A stretch of 64,000 bases of DNA from Scytolyngbya sp. HA4215-MV1 (GTDB lineage Bacteria; Cyanobacteriota; Cyanobacteriia; Leptolyngbyales; Leptolyngbyaceae), in contig JAHHIA010000011.1 of the NCBI GenBank assembly GCA_019359045.1, forward strand, positions 62,001 through 126,000, written 5' to 3'. Under the pieces are notes generated by a model. That model searched no databases. It had not been told where the DNA came from and was given only the letters and a program-made list of their open reading frames with translations. The stretch's first letter is position 1. Each line of letters starts with the position of its first letter. Made by a program: the position numbers and the translations under genes. Positions 1 to 8,253 of the stretch are shown one piece after another.

Positions 1-925
1 AAACGTGACTCCCTGCCAAAGAGGCACCACCTCAGCATCCTGCTCGATCGTCTTTCCACTTTAAACAAGTATGAGCTTGAGACATGCTGCACGAGCAGAA
101 ACTTGAAGAATATAGAAGCACCCCCTGGTTGCTTACGTTACTCGTCAAACCTACTCAATGATGGGTGTCATCGCCATGAAGAACTGTTTTAGGTATGTAG
201 GAGCGATTTACCTACAAATTCAGAGACAGAACGACATCGAGCACCACTAGATTATTTGAACCAGACTACCAAATTTACTTGAGAGATGAACTGTAGCCAA
301 GTTTAAGAGTTGGATCTGAATAGGGTTGAGTGACCTTCCAGTATGAGGTAATTATTTATTTTTATAAAAAATATCTACTGACAGGAGCTTGCTAGCTGCC
401 AGAGGGATTTTTTATTTTATGAATTAAATCGTTGACCACAAATATTCTGTGAACCCAGTCCAAGTTGAGCCTGCTGCACCGATATCCCATTTCAGGATTC
501 TGATAAAAGCTGAGAATCATTCATCTAGATTAACATTCGTAAAAACTCTGTTGTCTTTTTACGTGAAAGTACAGGATACTTATGCATTAATAGAATGAAG
601 TTTCAGAAAATTTTCGGATTAATTTTAGTAAAGAACTGAGGTGAGCTGATCCTAAGCTCCTAATTGGCTTGGGAAAACGGCAGGTATTTAGCTGGCTAAC
701 CGTACAGGTTATGTGGGATTTAATACTTTTCCGCAAACGAATTACTTCAGTATTTCTCTTTGGTAAGATTCTTTCCTTAACGAGATTCTTGTTGAGTAAA
801 GTTCAGTTGAGTCGCACTTTTCAGTTTAATTAGTTAGTTTGCTTGCTGACTGACCTGAAATTTATCTTTCCAGATTTTTTGGGTTGGCGGCAAAAAGGTT
901 CCTTTGATGATTTTGGAATAAGACA
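1..925. other. Long region with no supported gene
   Basis: No gene could be supported here. One frame on the plus strand is open from base 1 to a stop near 192 (about 63 codons), but its composition is not convincingly coding and no family is recognised; it could be the 3' end of a gene starting before the window. The rest is AT-rich and contains only short weak inverted repeats, such as the GTAGG/CCTAC pair near 199-217. The last 100 bases probably hold the promoter of the gene starting at 926, but no clear -10/-35 pair was assigned. Confidence 0.5.
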
Positions 926-1984
926 ATGACCTATACGGCAGCATCTCCCGCTTCTTCATCAGCTTTTGTCGGTGGTTTACACCAACCCGCGAAAAGCAAC
1001 CGCTCTGGGCACTCAAAGGTCTCTTCCCTCGCTGCACTTTGGGCAAGAAATTACTTTGTTTCGGTAACCACGCGGGATGACGCGGAGCAACTGAGAAAAA
1101 CGGCAAGTCTGGCTGAGATGACCTCGAAGCAAGGACGCAGTCGGACTGCGACTAAACTCAGCTCCAACTTGACGCTGGCGAGTGCTCAGGCATGGTCAAT
1201 GACAGAAAATCTTTTATCAGAAGAGGTTCGTCGGCATGGAATTGATCCGACTTTGATTAACCCATGGGAAATTGCAGCGGATTCGCACGAATTGTTTAAG
1301 AAAGCGTTGATTGCTTATGGAGATCGCGTTACTCCCCGTCGGCTTTCGGTATTGATTAGTTCAGACTTTGGGCAGGTTCGCCACAAGTACACTGCCCAAG
1401 ATCCTCGAGCGATCGGTTTTGTCAGTATGCAATTTCATTACACAGGACAAGTCTTATTGAGCGAGCTGTCAGCTAGTGAGCGAATTTTGTTGGAGCCATA
1501 TTTCAAGGTCATGGATGATCACCTCTATATGCCTCTACGTGCTGCCTACGAAGCAGCTGCCAGACATTCTTACCACTCGCCTACGCTCAAAGCGGTGCAA
1601 AATTTGTTGCCCATCAGTACCCGCATTGCCCATGCTGTGCATAAGCGCGTGAGTCGTCAACATGCGGGTTACATCAGCCATAACGGGACGTTAACTTCGC
1701 CAATGGTCAAAACCTCGAGCATTCGGGATATCGAAATGTTCCAGGTCTATCTCTGTCTGTGTGTGCTGGAGGATAGTATCCAGTCCGTACAGCGCGAACT
1801 GTTCCCTTTGTGTGTGATGCTTTATCCTCGTCTGCACGTTAAGTGGCAGTTAGTACAGGATATGTTGCAAGCGATCGGTTGGGAAATGCACGATCGCCTC
1901 CATCCCAACGAGGTTGCCGCTTTCCTGCCTTATCTTCGCAGTTTAACTGAAATGTTTTCTTGCGATGTCTTTCGTAGCGCTTAA
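926..1984 (+). CDS. Unrecognised soluble protein, 352 aa
   Basis: I do not recognise this family. The ATG at 926 follows a GGAA purine run 8 bases upstream. The first 60 or so residues are Ser/Ala-rich and low in complexity. The rest (about residues 95-350) looks like one mostly helical globular domain, rich in His, Arg and Leu, with no membrane segment or signal peptide. Regular codon use, HIP1 octamers in the reading frame and two hairpins straight after the stop support a real, singly transcribed gene. Possible metal or nucleotide ligands cannot be assigned. It stands alone: the next gene, at 2285, is on the other strand. Confidence 0.75.
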   Translation: MTYTAASPASSSAFVGGLHQPAKSNRSGHSKVSSLAALWARNYFVSVTTRDDAEQLRKTASLAEMTSKQGRSRTATKLSSNLTLASAQAWSMTENLLSEEVRRHGIDPTLINPWEIAADSHELFKKALIAYGDRVTPRRLSVLISSDFGQVRHKYTAQDPRAIGFVSMQFHYTGQVLLSELSASERILLEPYFKVMDDHLYMPLRAAYEAAARHSYHSPTLKAVQNLLPISTRIAHAVHKRVSRQHAGYISHNGTLTSPMVKTSSIRDIEMFQVYLCLCVLEDSIQSVQRELFPLCVMLYPRLHVKWQLVQDMLQAIGWEMHDRLHPNEVAAFLPYLRSLTEMFSCDVFRSA

Positions 1985-2008
1985 ATCTCAGTCTCAGTAG
2001 ATCACCGA

Positions 2009-2036
2009 AGTCTAAAGTTTAAACAGACTTTAGACT
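2009..2036 (+). terminator. Hairpin after the 352-aa gene
   Basis: A perfect 10-bp inverted repeat (AGTCTAAAGT / ACTTTAGACT, 8-base loop) lies 25 bases after the stop codon. No T-run follows directly. It precedes a stronger terminator hairpin and may act with it or protect the 3' end. Confidence 0.45.
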
Positions 2037-2057
2037 CTTATCCAGAGCCATCATTGC

Positions 2058-2093
2058 AAAACCGCGGCTACCCCATGGGTATCTGCGGTTTTT
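2058..2093 (+). terminator. Rho-independent terminator
   Basis: An AAAACCGC / GCGGTTTT stem, with an inner TACCC / GGGTA pair, ends in a T-run. It fits termination of the 926-1984 gene. The T-run adjoins the left end of an 81-bp MITE-like element. Confidence 0.75.
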
Positions 2094-2174
2094 GGCGTTG
2101 CTCAACAACAGAATGAAAATGATGCTGAATGATTTGAAACTTCGTTCCCAATAATCCTGCTTTTCAGCAATGCT
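2094..2174. mobile_element. 81-bp MITE-like element, copy 1
   Basis: This 81-bp segment matches 74 of 81 bases of a second segment at 54748-54828. The ends are imperfect inverted repeats (GGCGTTGCTCAA at the left, TTCAGCAATGCT at the right). The flanks CGGTTTTT (2086-2093) and CGTTTTTT (2175-2182) match at 7 of 8 bases, as expected of an ageing 8-bp target duplication. It encodes no protein, so it would need a transposase supplied in trans. Its position at the T-run of a terminator suggests insertion into that site. Confidence 0.8.
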
Positions 2175-2284
2175 CGTTTTTTTGAATCAGTCCAAGTTTC
2201 TCAGTCTCAAACCACTTGGCTAAAGTCAAAATTGGCTCAAGTCCAAGATTCATAAGCGAGCCATGCTCTAAGGACACTTGCCCG

Positions 2285-2617
2285 CTAGAAGCGAATTCTC
2301 CCAGTTGATAACAATTGGTAGCCCCCTGCCAATGCCCCAAAGCCCAGCAAAAAATTCCATAAACTGGTGGGTCGCAAAGCAATGCCGCCACTGAGAAATA
2401 CCAGCACAACGCTGATAATCAACAGAATCCAGCCCGAATTACCAGTTTCTCGACGAAAAAATAAAAGTGAAACAACCCCACCGATCATGGCAAGGGCAGA
2501 CCCCAAAGCCGGCAAGTTTCTCCAGAAATAAGGAGAATAGTAAGTTGAGAAGAAGATATTTTTTCCTAAAAAATAAGCTCCTGCCAGTAGGAGCAACATG
2601 CCCAGAAATCTGCTCAT
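2285..2617 (-). CDS. Small multi-pass membrane protein, 110 aa
   Basis: The protein has about four hydrophobic segments (roughly residues 2-22, 36-53, 62-79 and 85-105) joined by short polar turns, so it is very probably an inner or thylakoid membrane protein. No family motif is recognised. The start at 2617 has no clear Shine-Dalgarno sequence, and a short gap on the opposite strand separates it from the ABC transporter pair starting at 2735. It could be a divergently transcribed neighbour of that exporter, but nothing in the sequence ties the two functionally. Confidence 0.6.
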   Translation of the reverse strand: MSRFLGMLLLLAGAYFLGKNIFFSTYYSPYFWRNLPALGSALAMIGGVVSLLFFRRETGNSGWILLIISVVLVFLSGGIALRPTSLWNFLLGFGALAGGYQLLSTGRIRF

Positions 2618-2734
2618 GATAGAGTAACCAGTTCATAGGTCGCCGATCGTTGTTCTTTCCCATCATGGCTCAACAACTTCGATCGCGCCAATTCCGGATT
2701 CCGTAGACTTTCCCAGATTTTTTGACGCAAAACC

Positions 2735-3655
2735 ATGAATATTTTAGAGGCCGATCACCTCAAAAAGTCCTACCGTTATCAGGGCAAGTCTATTGAAGCT
2801 GTGCGAGATGTGTCGCTGAAGATTGCTGCGGGTGAAGTCTTAGCATTTTTGGGTCCTAACGGGGCGGGTAAAACCACCACGATTAAAATGATTGCTGGGT
2901 TAATTTTGCCCGATCAGGGCTGGGTCAGGATTGTCGATCTCGATCCCCATCGCGATCCCCGCTGTTTGCGATCGCTGGGTGCAGTGCTGGAGGGCAATCG
3001 GAATGTCTACTGGCGGCTCACTCCTCTGGAAAATCTAGAATATTTTGGGGTATTGCGGGGGCTAAGTCGCAAAGTTGCTCGTCAACGTGGACAAGAATTG
3101 CTGGAGCGGTTTAGCTTAACGGAAAAACGCAATGCTATTGTGCAAAATCTTTCGCGGGGAATGCAACAGAAACTGGCGATCGCAGTTGCCCTAATTCATC
3201 AACCCCAATTGTTGCTGCTGGATGAACCGACTCTGGGGCTGGATGTCGAGGCAACAGAAGATGTCAAAAAACTGGTGAAAGAAATTTCTCGTGCCGGTTG
3301 TGCGCTCCTGCTCACCACCCATCAATTGAACATCGCTGAGGAACTCTCCGATCGGGTTGCCATTATTCACAAGGGCGAGATTTTGGCAGAAGAACCCACG
3401 GATGAATTGATTCGACAATTTTCAGGCACTGCTTACGTTATAGAACTCGATGATCCTCTTGATCCGGTGCGAATAAGCCAGATTACTCAGATCGGGGGGG
3501 TGATTGCAGACAAAATTGTTCGGATTCGCGATAGTGAAATACTCTATCAGGCACTAGCCGTGTTGCATCCCTTGCCCATTTTGCGAGTAGAACGAGATCA
3601 GGCAAACTTGACCGATGTCTTTTTGAAATTGGTACGCGAGGAACAACATGCTTGA
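2735..3655 (+). CDS. ABC transporter ATP-binding protein
   Basis: This is the ATPase subunit of an ABC-2 type exporter. It carries Walker A (GPNGAGKT, residues 40-47), the signature LSRGMQQ (139-145), Walker B ending LLDEPT (Asp163, Glu164) and an H-loop His in TTHQ. About 70 residues follow the nucleotide-binding domain, as is common in the DrrA/NatA-like exporter group. The stop overlaps the start of the permease gene by 8 bases, so the two are translationally coupled and should form one complex. The substrate cannot be told; drugs, lipids or polysaccharide precursors are all possible for this group. Confidence 0.92.
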   Translation: MNILEADHLKKSYRYQGKSIEAVRDVSLKIAAGEVLAFLGPNGAGKTTTIKMIAGLILPDQGWVRIVDLDPHRDPRCLRSLGAVLEGNRNVYWRLTPLENLEYFGVLRGLSRKVARQRGQELLERFSLTEKRNAIVQNLSRGMQQKLAIAVALIHQPQLLLLDEPTLGLDVEATEDVKKLVKEISRAGCALLLTTHQLNIAEELSDRVAIIHKGEILAEEPTDELIRQFSGTAYVIELDDPLDPVRISQITQIGGVIADKIVRIRDSEILYQALAVLHPLPILRVERDQANLTDVFLKLVREEQHA

Positions 3656-4436
3656 ATTGTTTTTGGCGGAACTCAAACGCAGTTGGATTCAATTTCTTCG
3701 CTATCCCACTGAATCTCTGGCAGGCGTTGTCATTACCACCGTATTTTTCTATGGACTTTTTTTGAGTGCCCGATACATCGCTACGCCCGGTGCAGGGCAA
3801 TTGCCTGTCTCACTCGGCGATCGGCTAAACGTGATTGTGGTTGGCTACGTTCTCTGGACACTGGTGCTGTTTGTTATGGGTAACATCAGCGGCACTCTAC
3901 AATCCGAAGCCCAGACGGGCACCTTGGAACAACTGTTTCTGTCCCAATTTGGTGCCCCGATCGTGTTTATGGTACGGGCGATCGCCAGTTTGTTTCTCCA
4001 GATTATTTTGATCGCAACTATTTTGATCATCATTATTTTGTTAACGGGTAGCCACCTCTCCTTTCCATGGACGTTGCCGCTTCCCCTTTTTACCGTGCTG
4101 TTAGCAGCCTATGGGATGGCATTTATCATGGGGGCGCTGGCATTGCGACTCAAGCAGGTGCAACAACTCGGCAATATTCTCAATTTTCCCCTCCTCTTTT
4201 TACTGACCGTGCCTATTGAAACTTCGAAAGGGCTGCCCCATATCCTGGGTTGGCTATTGCCCATGATGCCAGGTGCCGGACTGATGCGTGATCTGATGGC
4301 ACGAGACAATTCTCTCAATTGGGGTATCTGGGCGATCGCATTGCTTAATGGCAGTGTTTACTTTGCGATCGGCTGGTTTCTCTTTCGTTGGGCAGAGCGT
4401 GAAACCAAACGGAGTGGCAAAATCGGGGGTTATTGA
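3648..4436 (+). CDS. ABC-2 type transporter permease
   Basis: A 262-residue integral membrane protein with about six hydrophobic segments, arranged as in ABC-2 permeases. It is the membrane partner of the ATPase encoded just upstream, with which it overlaps by 8 bases (ATG at 3648). The N-terminus begins with a short amphipathic cytoplasmic stretch rich in Glu, Arg and Trp, and the C-terminus ends in a basic tail. The transporter is expected to work as a dimer of ATPase-permease pairs exporting an unknown substrate. No further gene is coupled downstream. Confidence 0.88.
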   Translation: MLELFLAELKRSWIQFLRYPTESLAGVVITTVFFYGLFLSARYIATPGAGQLPVSLGDRLNVIVVGYVLWTLVLFVMGNISGTLQSEAQTGTLEQLFLSQFGAPIVFMVRAIASLFLQIILIATILIIIILLTGSHLSFPWTLPLPLFTVLLAAYGMAFIMGALALRLKQVQQLGNILNFPLLFLLTVPIETSKGLPHILGWLLPMMPGAGLMRDLMARDNSLNWGIWAIALLNGSVYFAIGWFLFRWAERETKRSGKIGGY

Positions 4437-4831
4437 TCCGATTGGCGATCGCAGATTCGAGATTTCAGATGTGCAAGCCTAATTAGATCAGATTTTGAGG
4501 TGATTTCTTGCCTTAATTCCCTTCTAGGCATCAATATTTTGCTTAAAAATTTATTCGATTAAATCACTAAATTGTGGGAGGCAAAAAACCTTCCAGAAAG
4601 CATACCTTAGAAATATCGATCTAGACCTACTACCTAACCCATTCGGGTGAAGAAGCCTGCGAGTGAAAAAGGATATTGAAGTAAGGAGCATCCCACATTT
4701 CAAAATAACATCGCTATAGTAGCTAAAGTACGCGCCTGGAAGATCTACGTAAAGTTACGATACTCATTGCTGAGCAGATTCGGTTCTGATGCCGTCTTGA
4801 TTCAAATTACCTGAATTTTCGAGCACCAATT
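4437..4831. other. Intergenic region, nothing recognised
   Basis: These 395 bases are AT-rich and have no open frame worth calling. The 3' end must contain the promoter and leader of the acyltransferase gene starting at 4832, but no promoter, riboswitch or strong hairpin was found. Confidence 0.5.
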
Positions 4832-5974
4832 ATGAGAACTGAATCAAGTCACGCTTTTTCAAATTTACGTCCAAAGCTGCCTACTTCTCCGCAAAAGCGC
4901 GATATTCGGATCGATCTACTGAAGACGATCGGGATCTTTTGCATTATCTTTGCTCATACTTCTTCAGAGGCAGATGTCTTTTATCAAGTTCGTAATTTTG
5001 ATGTTTCCCTGATGGTTATTTCATCAGGGATTTTGTTTAGTTATTCAACGCAAGATAAACCTTTTTCATTTTGGAAATATTTAAAAATTAGAGTTCCCCG
5101 ACTCATTGCACCAGTTTGGGCATTTATTATTTTTTATTTCGCCTCAGCCTATCCGATTTCACTGCTTTCACATCAGCCCTATCCCTTTTCTATCAAGGAT
5201 TTTTGGGAGGGACTGTTTTTAATTGGGGGCAGTAGTTATTTTTGGATTATTCGAGTGTTTCTGTTGGTTGCAATACTTTCGCCTTTCTTAGTGAAGCTAC
5301 AAAAATATTTAAAGCACAATAGCTATTTTTCACTGGCTCTACTTTTCATGTACATTGCTTATGAAACAATTCATAGCTTAATTAGTATTTTTGATATCAA
5401 TTTATTATTCGTGTCTTCTATTTTTCATGATTATATCTCTTATGTAATTCCCTATGGTTGCTTATTTGGTTTAGGAATGGTTTTGGCTCAATCGAATCAT
5501 CGATTATTAGTACGGATTCTAGGGATCTTTCTATTTTTATTTGTCGCTTTTTCAATTTATTCTACATATGATTTAGGTTATTCGATCGCGACTCAAAAAT
5601 TTAAGTATCCACCCGGACTTTACTATCTATCCTATGGAATTTTTGTATCGATCTCTTTACTTCTTTTCGTGGATTATCTACTTCGGAAAACCCTTCATTT
5701 TAGAAAATATCAAAATTTTTTGGTCAGCCCCTCTATTTTTATCAGTACATCTTCTCTCTGGATTTATCTTTGGCACATTTTTTTCCTGCGTTATTGGAAA
5801 TTTCTGCCTTTCCCTGTCCTCACTTCAAAACAATTCTTAATTCCTTTTATCGGAATTTCTCTAATTTCGATTTGGGTGACTTATCTACAGAAAAAATGGA
5901 TTACTCAAGTGATTCAAGACACGAAATTTGGACAGATAAATTCTGACCTACTCACAACTTTGTTTTTGAAGTAA
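4832..5974 (+). CDS. Acyltransferase 3 family membrane protein
   Basis: A 380-residue protein with about ten hydrophobic segments. The family signature is near the N-terminus: an Arg-Asp-Ile-Arg-Ile-Asp-Leu-Leu-Lys stretch leads into the first membrane segment, which ends in FAHTSSEAD, where the His is the residue expected to be catalytic in acyltransferase-3 proteins. Such enzymes O-acylate sugars or membrane lipids. The gene is clearly more AT-rich than the ABC genes before it and lacks HIP1-rich coding sequence, which suggests transfer or relaxed selection. Three glycosyltransferase-type genes lie a short way downstream, so modification of a surface glycan is a reasonable inference. Confidence 0.8.
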   Translation: MRTESSHAFSNLRPKLPTSPQKRDIRIDLLKTIGIFCIIFAHTSSEADVFYQVRNFDVSLMVISSGILFSYSTQDKPFSFWKYLKIRVPRLIAPVWAFIIFYFASAYPISLLSHQPYPFSIKDFWEGLFLIGGSSYFWIIRVFLLVAILSPFLVKLQKYLKHNSYFSLALLFMYIAYETIHSLISIFDINLLFVSSIFHDYISYVIPYGCLFGLGMVLAQSNHRLLVRILGIFLFLFVAFSIYSTYDLGYSIATQKFKYPPGLYYLSYGIFVSISLLLFVDYLLRKTLHFRKYQNFLVSPSIFISTSSLWIYLWHIFFLRYWKFLPFPVLTSKQFLIPFIGISLISIWVTYLQKKWITQVIQDTKFGQINSDLLTTLFLK

Positions 5975-5993
5975 AGGTTCAAAAACCAGAGCG

Positions 5994-6209
5994 CTAAATC
6001 GCTTCCAAATACTGGCTATCCATTAAGAAAGCTCCCCTGGCGAAACGCACACTCCAGTTTCCTCCGGGTCGACGATCGAGGACAATTCCTTCTTCTCCCA
6101 GCACAATCAAGTCTGGAGAGCGCAAAATGGGCATCGGATCGGCAGTTTTCACATAGGCGGGGCGGGCAATCACTCGGACTTTGGCTCCAATGGCAAATTC
6201 TTTTGACAT
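5994..6209 (-). CDS. sipA: SipA, NblS-interacting regulatory protein (DUF3148)
   Basis: This 71-residue protein matches the SipA/DUF3148 family: an SH3-like beta fold with conserved VRVIARPAYVKTADPMP, LGEEGIVLDRRPGG and VRFARGAFLMDSQYLE stretches. In Synechococcus, SipA binds the ATPase domain of the essential histidine kinase NblS, which controls high-light and nutrient-stress genes. The length is normal for the family and the start ATG (6207-6209) gives the expected N-terminus. It converges with the acyltransferase gene and is probably transcribed alone. Confidence 0.9.
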   Translation of the reverse strand: MSKEFAIGAKVRVIARPAYVKTADPMPILRSPDLIVLGEEGIVLDRRPGGNWSVRFARGAFLMDSQYLEAI

Positions 6210-6548
6210 GATTCTTAGCCTAATTAGTGGGTCTGTTAAAAGTCAGATCGCACCTTCTACCCGAAGGACTGAGCATTTGAGTCGCGATTTCAGAAACTTG
6301 TTCCCAAGCCAAAATTCAAAATCTAAAATCGAAACCGGGTTAAACACTCGACGAATCAGTTAATTGTAGGTTTATATAAGGGGGCAGATTCTCAAGATCT
6401 CTCAAAAATCTTGTGCCAGCTTAGACAAGCGATCGCATTCTGGCGTATCACTAGTTCATTCTGAATCACCAGAGCAAACGTCCGACTCATTCAAACCCAC
6501 TGTTCTAATCCCCGGTTCGTGCTCTGAGTGGCTTCCTAACAAACCACT
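6210..6548. other. Divergent promoter region
   Basis: These 339 bases separate sipA (leftward) from a glycosyltransferase gene (rightward), so both promoters should lie here. Short open frames on the plus strand look like chance. A GCGATCGC octamer occurs near 6429. No operator or RNA element was recognised. Confidence 0.45.
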
Positions 6549-8207
6549 ATGACAAAATCTCTGCCCATGACAAAGATACAGGGGCGCATATCTTTAGAAT
6601 CTTTGCTGCTGGTGACGATCTCAATCGCCGTCTTAATCCGCATTCTCAATCTGGGTAGCCGGGAATTCTGGTATGACGAAGTTCTAACATTATTGCTTTC
6701 GACCGGGCAACGCAGTGCTTACAACACGCCAGAAACCACTCCCGTGATTTTGAGTGCTTATACACCATTGCTCAGCCTACCCCCCGAATCGGGTCTCCTG
6801 GCAGGGCTACAAACCGTGAGAAGTCTATTAAAAAGTCTGATCGGCGGGGAACCTCATCCTCCCTTACTGTTTTTGGGGCAACATCTGTGGTTACGGCTGT
6901 TTGGAAATGGAGAAGCCGCATTTCGTAGCTTGGGTGCGCTGCTCAGTGTTGGGGCGATCGGATCAGCCTATGGCTTTGGGCGCGTTTTGTTGGGGCATCG
7001 GGCAGGTCTCATGTTAGCAGCGCTGCTGGGTACGAACCCATTTTATTTACTCCACTCACTGAACGTGCGCATGTACGGACCACTTGTGCTGTGGACAGTC
7101 TTGAGCGGCTGGGCACTCCTACATCTGACCGCCCCCTCAGAACAAAGACCCAAAACCTGGAGTCGGCGAGTTCAGTTTGGGTGGAGCGGATTACTCATCC
7201 TGTCAGTTTTCGCAGGATTGATGACGTTTTATCTGTTTGCTTACTGGGTGATTGTGCTAGCCGTAGTCGTGTTCTACCGCGATCGTGCTCGTTGGTGGCA
7301 GCAGGGGTTACGGCTCGCGATCGGTGTGTTGCTGACGCTCCCCTGGGCATTTTGGGGCACCATCAAACAATTGAAAAACGCTGATCTCAAGCGCTTTAGC
7401 AATGGACAGGCAAATCCGCTTCAACATCTTCAGAATTTGATCGAAGTGCTGGGCAATCATCTTCTGCTGGGGGATTGGGCTACTAGTCTGCCACCTGTTG
7501 CAGTAGTAATCGCAGGGCTGATGATGGCAGCCATTTTACTGGGGATGATTTTGTGGCTCTGGCGTACGGAACAACGCCCATTGTTGGTGACTGTTTTGCT
7601 ATTAGGAATTTTTCCCCTTCTTATAGCGCTCACGGTCGATGTCATCGGTCGCAAATTTACGATCGGGTTTGGTGAAGGGCGCACGCTTATCTTTATCCTG
7701 CCCGGTTGCTTGCTGCTCCTAGTGCTGGGGCTAGAACAATTGCGCGATCGCTGGCGCAGCGTTCTGACTGTGGGATTGTTAGTTCTTTACCTCAGCATCG
7801 ACATTGGCAGCTACAGCCTGAAGCCACGTCAAATGTTTCACCAAATTGCCAGTTTAGTCGGTTCAGCATCGACACCCACTCTGATAGCCATGAATTCTCA
7901 AGCTTGGGGGCATGTGATGCGATTGGCTTACTACATTCCGCCTACCGCTCCAGTGGCACTCTTGGCACAAGAATCAGCAGACTTGCCAGCAGCGTTGCAG
8001 AACGCATTGGTGGGCGATCGCTATACACGTGTGCTGTGGCTAGAGAGTGCTCGCCCGATTTGGTCACCCGCCAGTACACCTGCGGAAAAGCAACAAATTG
8101 AACAGATTTTGCAAAAGCAGTTCAAACTCGTCAAAACAGAACCCTTATCTGGCACGATGAAGTCGGATGAATTTGTCGCGAAACTTTACACTCAAAGCAA
8201 TTTGTAG
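6549..8207 (+). CDS. GT39/ArnT-like membrane glycosyltransferase
   Basis: A 552-residue protein with about eleven hydrophobic segments. After the first membrane segment comes REFWYDEVLTL, the first-loop Asp-Glu motif of the GT-C fold (PMT, ArnT and related enzymes), which transfer sugars from polyprenyl-phosphate donors to acceptors on the outer side of the membrane. The C-terminal 130 residues form a soluble domain. There is a second ATG nine codons in. It is followed closely by a second membrane protein of similar type and a GT2-GtrA fusion, so the three probably serve one envelope-glycan or glycolipid pathway. The acceptor is unknown. Confidence 0.8.
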   Translation: MTKSLPMTKIQGRISLESLLLVTISIAVLIRILNLGSREFWYDEVLTLLLSTGQRSAYNTPETTPVILSAYTPLLSLPPESGLLAGLQTVRSLLKSLIGGEPHPPLLFLGQHLWLRLFGNGEAAFRSLGALLSVGAIGSAYGFGRVLLGHRAGLMLAALLGTNPFYLLHSLNVRMYGPLVLWTVLSGWALLHLTAPSEQRPKTWSRRVQFGWSGLLILSVFAGLMTFYLFAYWVIVLAVVVFYRDRARWWQQGLRLAIGVLLTLPWAFWGTIKQLKNADLKRFSNGQANPLQHLQNLIEVLGNHLLLGDWATSLPPVAVVIAGLMMAAILLGMILWLWRTEQRPLLVTVLLLGIFPLLIALTVDVIGRKFTIGFGEGRTLIFILPGCLLLLVLGLEQLRDRWRSVLTVGLLVLYLSIDIGSYSLKPRQMFHQIASLVGSASTPTLIAMNSQAWGHVMRLAYYIPPTAPVALLAQESADLPAALQNALVGDRYTRVLWLESARPIWSPASTPAEKQQIEQILQKQFKLVKTEPLSGTMKSDEFVAKLYTQSNL

Positions 8208-8253
8208 CTGGATGGTTGATCTGAGTAGAGGAAAAGTTATAAAGGGAGCAAGA

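Noticed and set aside
1-192. 3' end of a gene entering from the left
   Set aside because: One frame is open for 63 codons but its composition is not coding-like and no motif supports it.
834-1106. Minus-strand open frame opposite the start of the 352-aa gene
   Set aside because: It lies antisense to a well-formed gene and shows no motif or ribosome site.
8167-8253. Start of the second glycosyltransferase at 8167
   Set aside because: It would overlap the preceding gene by 41 bases, while ATG 8254 has a good ribosome site.
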